From the NCBI GenBank assembly GCA_033239005.1, contig BSQZ01000033.1, forward strand, positions 6,469,001-6,533,000: 64,000 bases of DNA. The letters are read 5' to 3'. Each line of letters opens with the position of its first letter. The stretch's first letter is position 1. Below the pieces are notes generated by a model. It was given only the letters and a program-made list of their open reading frames with translations, searched no databases and was not told the DNA's origin. Origin of the DNA: Lamellibrachia satsuma (lineage: Eukaryota; Annelida; Polychaeta; Sabellida; Siboglinidae). This document shows positions 55,501-58,500 of the stretch, piece after piece. The translations under genes and the position numbers were made by a program.

Positions 55501-58500
55501 TGGTGTTCTATGACTGACTGTCACAGTGTAACAGTGTACATACCTTCAGCTGAATTCGTTTTCCCACTGGGACCTCAATATGCCATGAACAGTCTGAGTA
55601 AGGTGGATATTTATTTGGGTAGTTTGGGGAAGAAATCTGCCCTGAGTTACCAGTCTCTTTACCCCCACAGGGAACTGCAAACAAATCAGACAGTGCACAA
55701 TTGGTTAAAAATGGAATGCTAATATATCAATATCAAAATATGGATTTGTACCACTGTTATTGCAAAAGTTTTTTCTTTCATGAGTATGAAGGCAGACATG
55801 ATATCTTTGTGGAAATAAACACATATCTTGATAAATAATTAAATGGGTAGTAAAAGGGTAACACCCAAACTACTACTTAGCACTTGTAATCTTAATAATA
55901 CAGCCCCAGTAACCCACCACTCATTATTGCCATTTATGCAGTAGAATGACATAGTTCATAAAAGAATTTTTGACATGAGAAAATAGACAGCCCTGAACGG
56001 CCATGAATAATACCTGAATCATGATGAAAGACGTTCTGGGCCATTAAAGTTGTAAGGGCCCTATTACACCTCAATATGAGAGTGTACTTAAGTTGTAATG
56101 GTTTTACATTCCCAGTAAATTTCCGTATCTTATTAACAAGTGAATTTCCATAATGCGAAAACAGCACAATAAAATGCCACAGGGCAAACCAGTATGGTAG
56201 ACTAGCAATAGTAGTGCCTTGAACCAGTACTCTAGTTAATTATTTTCTAGCAGTGTTGAACATATAAGAACCATGACAACAGCTACACCTGTGTTGGTTT
56301 ATGGCACTTATATAATTCTTTTTATAGCTCATGACATTTCATAAGCAGTTACTTTTTCAAAAGATTTCTTTAAACAGTTTCCCTAAACACTATTCACTGA
56401 CATTTAAGGCTGTACTGAAAGCTTTAGCAATGTACCCTTATATTTATATGCATATAAGTGCTTTGTTTGCACATTCTAGAACCACTTTCACTTTTGCATT
56501 TCACTGCACGCCGTATTAAAAAAAAATAATAACCAATTTTCAATCTATAAAAAATTCTGTAAAAAACATAACAAAACATTTATATTTTACATTTACATTT
56601 ATACATATACATAATATTTTAAAGGAATATTTGTCCAGCTCCATGACTTTGTATTGACTGATTTAAACAAATCGGTGTGACAATTACTTGCACAGTTGTC
56701 TTCATCTGATTTATCTCCACAGTCGACCAGACCATCACACACCCAGTTGTGGTTGATACAACGGCTGCCGTCAGCACAGCGCACCTGGCCCGGCAGACAG
56801 ACGATCGTGCGACACACAAACATGCGAGTATCCTCACAATCTCTCAGACTCCACCGGTACCAACCGTATACAGAACGTCTCTCGAAGTCAACACCTGCAC
56901 ATCTTCCTGCAAGAGATGGAGATGGTCGTAGTCATGGTGTTGACAATGAAGGTCGTGACAGTAGCGGTGATGTTGAAGGTTATGACGATTGTGATGATGG
57001 TGAAGAAAATGACAGTGAACATGAAGATGACAATAATAACAATAGTTTATAGCTGTGGTGATGACAATGGTTGTCATAGCGGCAATAGTGTTGACGATAA
57101 TGTTACAATGATGATGGCAATAGGTGATAGAGACGAAAGCTAAACATTTCAAAATATTAATACATAGGGGTAATATCATTACCATCCAAAGAACATAATT
57201 ATATTTAACAAAATATATTAGTTTTAATGTGGAATATACTGAGAGGGTTCCAGTATTCCTTTGCTAGAAATGAAATGATGTGATGCCATCCATCCTCAGT
57301 CAGTTGCTCCACTATTTCCCAGCTAGCACAATTTGGCCTAACCTCATAACAATTATTACAAAATATGTGCTAAGATCTTGTTTTGCAAAAGCATAGTTCA
57401 GCATAATTATTAATCTATTTCCGTGTGTCACTGATATAAACACTAATCCAGAGATGCCTTACCTGTTCCAATGGTAGGCTGCCCAACATCCCAGTAGCCA
57501 GAGTAGGGGCTGGCTTGCCTACCATTTGCCCAATGGCAATCATAGAAGTTTCCCGTGCAGTGGAAACCTACAAAATTAGTAATAAGTACTTTATTACTAA
57601 TTTTGCATATGGCAGACTGATAAAAATTGGTCTCTTAGTGTCTTTAAAATGACAATTTGAAGTATGCGAGTCATTGCTGCCAGAAAATAATAACCTTTGC
57701 CAAATTTGACAAAAATATTTGTGAATATGCAACTGGCTAGATAAACTTATCTCTCTTCAAGATTTGTATATGTACAGTCGTGCCTCATTATTACGCGGAT
57801 TCGGATATAATGCAGTCGGTCGTGGACCCCGATTTTCTGCCGCCAGGGGAAAATGCCAAATGGGCCTGCTTAAACCTACTTAGAATTGCTTTGACAATTC
57901 TCAAGAAACATTAGGTGAACAATGTCAATGAACAAGTATCAACGTGTTGTTTGTTTTGCACTGTCGCCGACATCAATCGCTGTCGCTGGCTTCGCTTTGA
58001 TGGTTTGTAAATTGCAATCGAGATTCACAATTACGCCTCGCGTAAGAATCAGATAAACAGTTTGAAATGCATTTAGTATGCAATACCAACATAACACTTG
58101 GGTGAAATGACATGCTTCCATTACATCATAAATTTAATCATTTTTGCGACGCGAAACAAACATACCAATTCCTAACCCAAGGCTCTACCGATGCGCGAAA
58201 ATATGAATTCGTCATCCGCATATGAAACGATGAATCAATGTTAAGTGGTGTGTAATAAATTTATGCTTCGGTCGAGATCGGTTGAAAGACGAAGTGAAAC
58301 AATTATTAATTCTACCTATTGTCGTTTTCTGTGTTTTATCAGATTACATACTACGTTTGTATACGTTTTCGGCTGCTCAGATCCAGGTTATTATTTTCGA
58401 TTCGTAGGCCTATTGGTCCAGTACATCGTCATCGTAGTAGATCTATTCCATAACGGTATACGTACATGTGGATTATTCAGTTCAAGAATCAACAGGGTGT

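Noticed and set aside
56844..57185. His/Cys-rich minus frame and Val/Met-rich plus frame
   Set aside because: Low-complexity GAT/GTGA tract in the exon 4-5 intron, no domain pattern.
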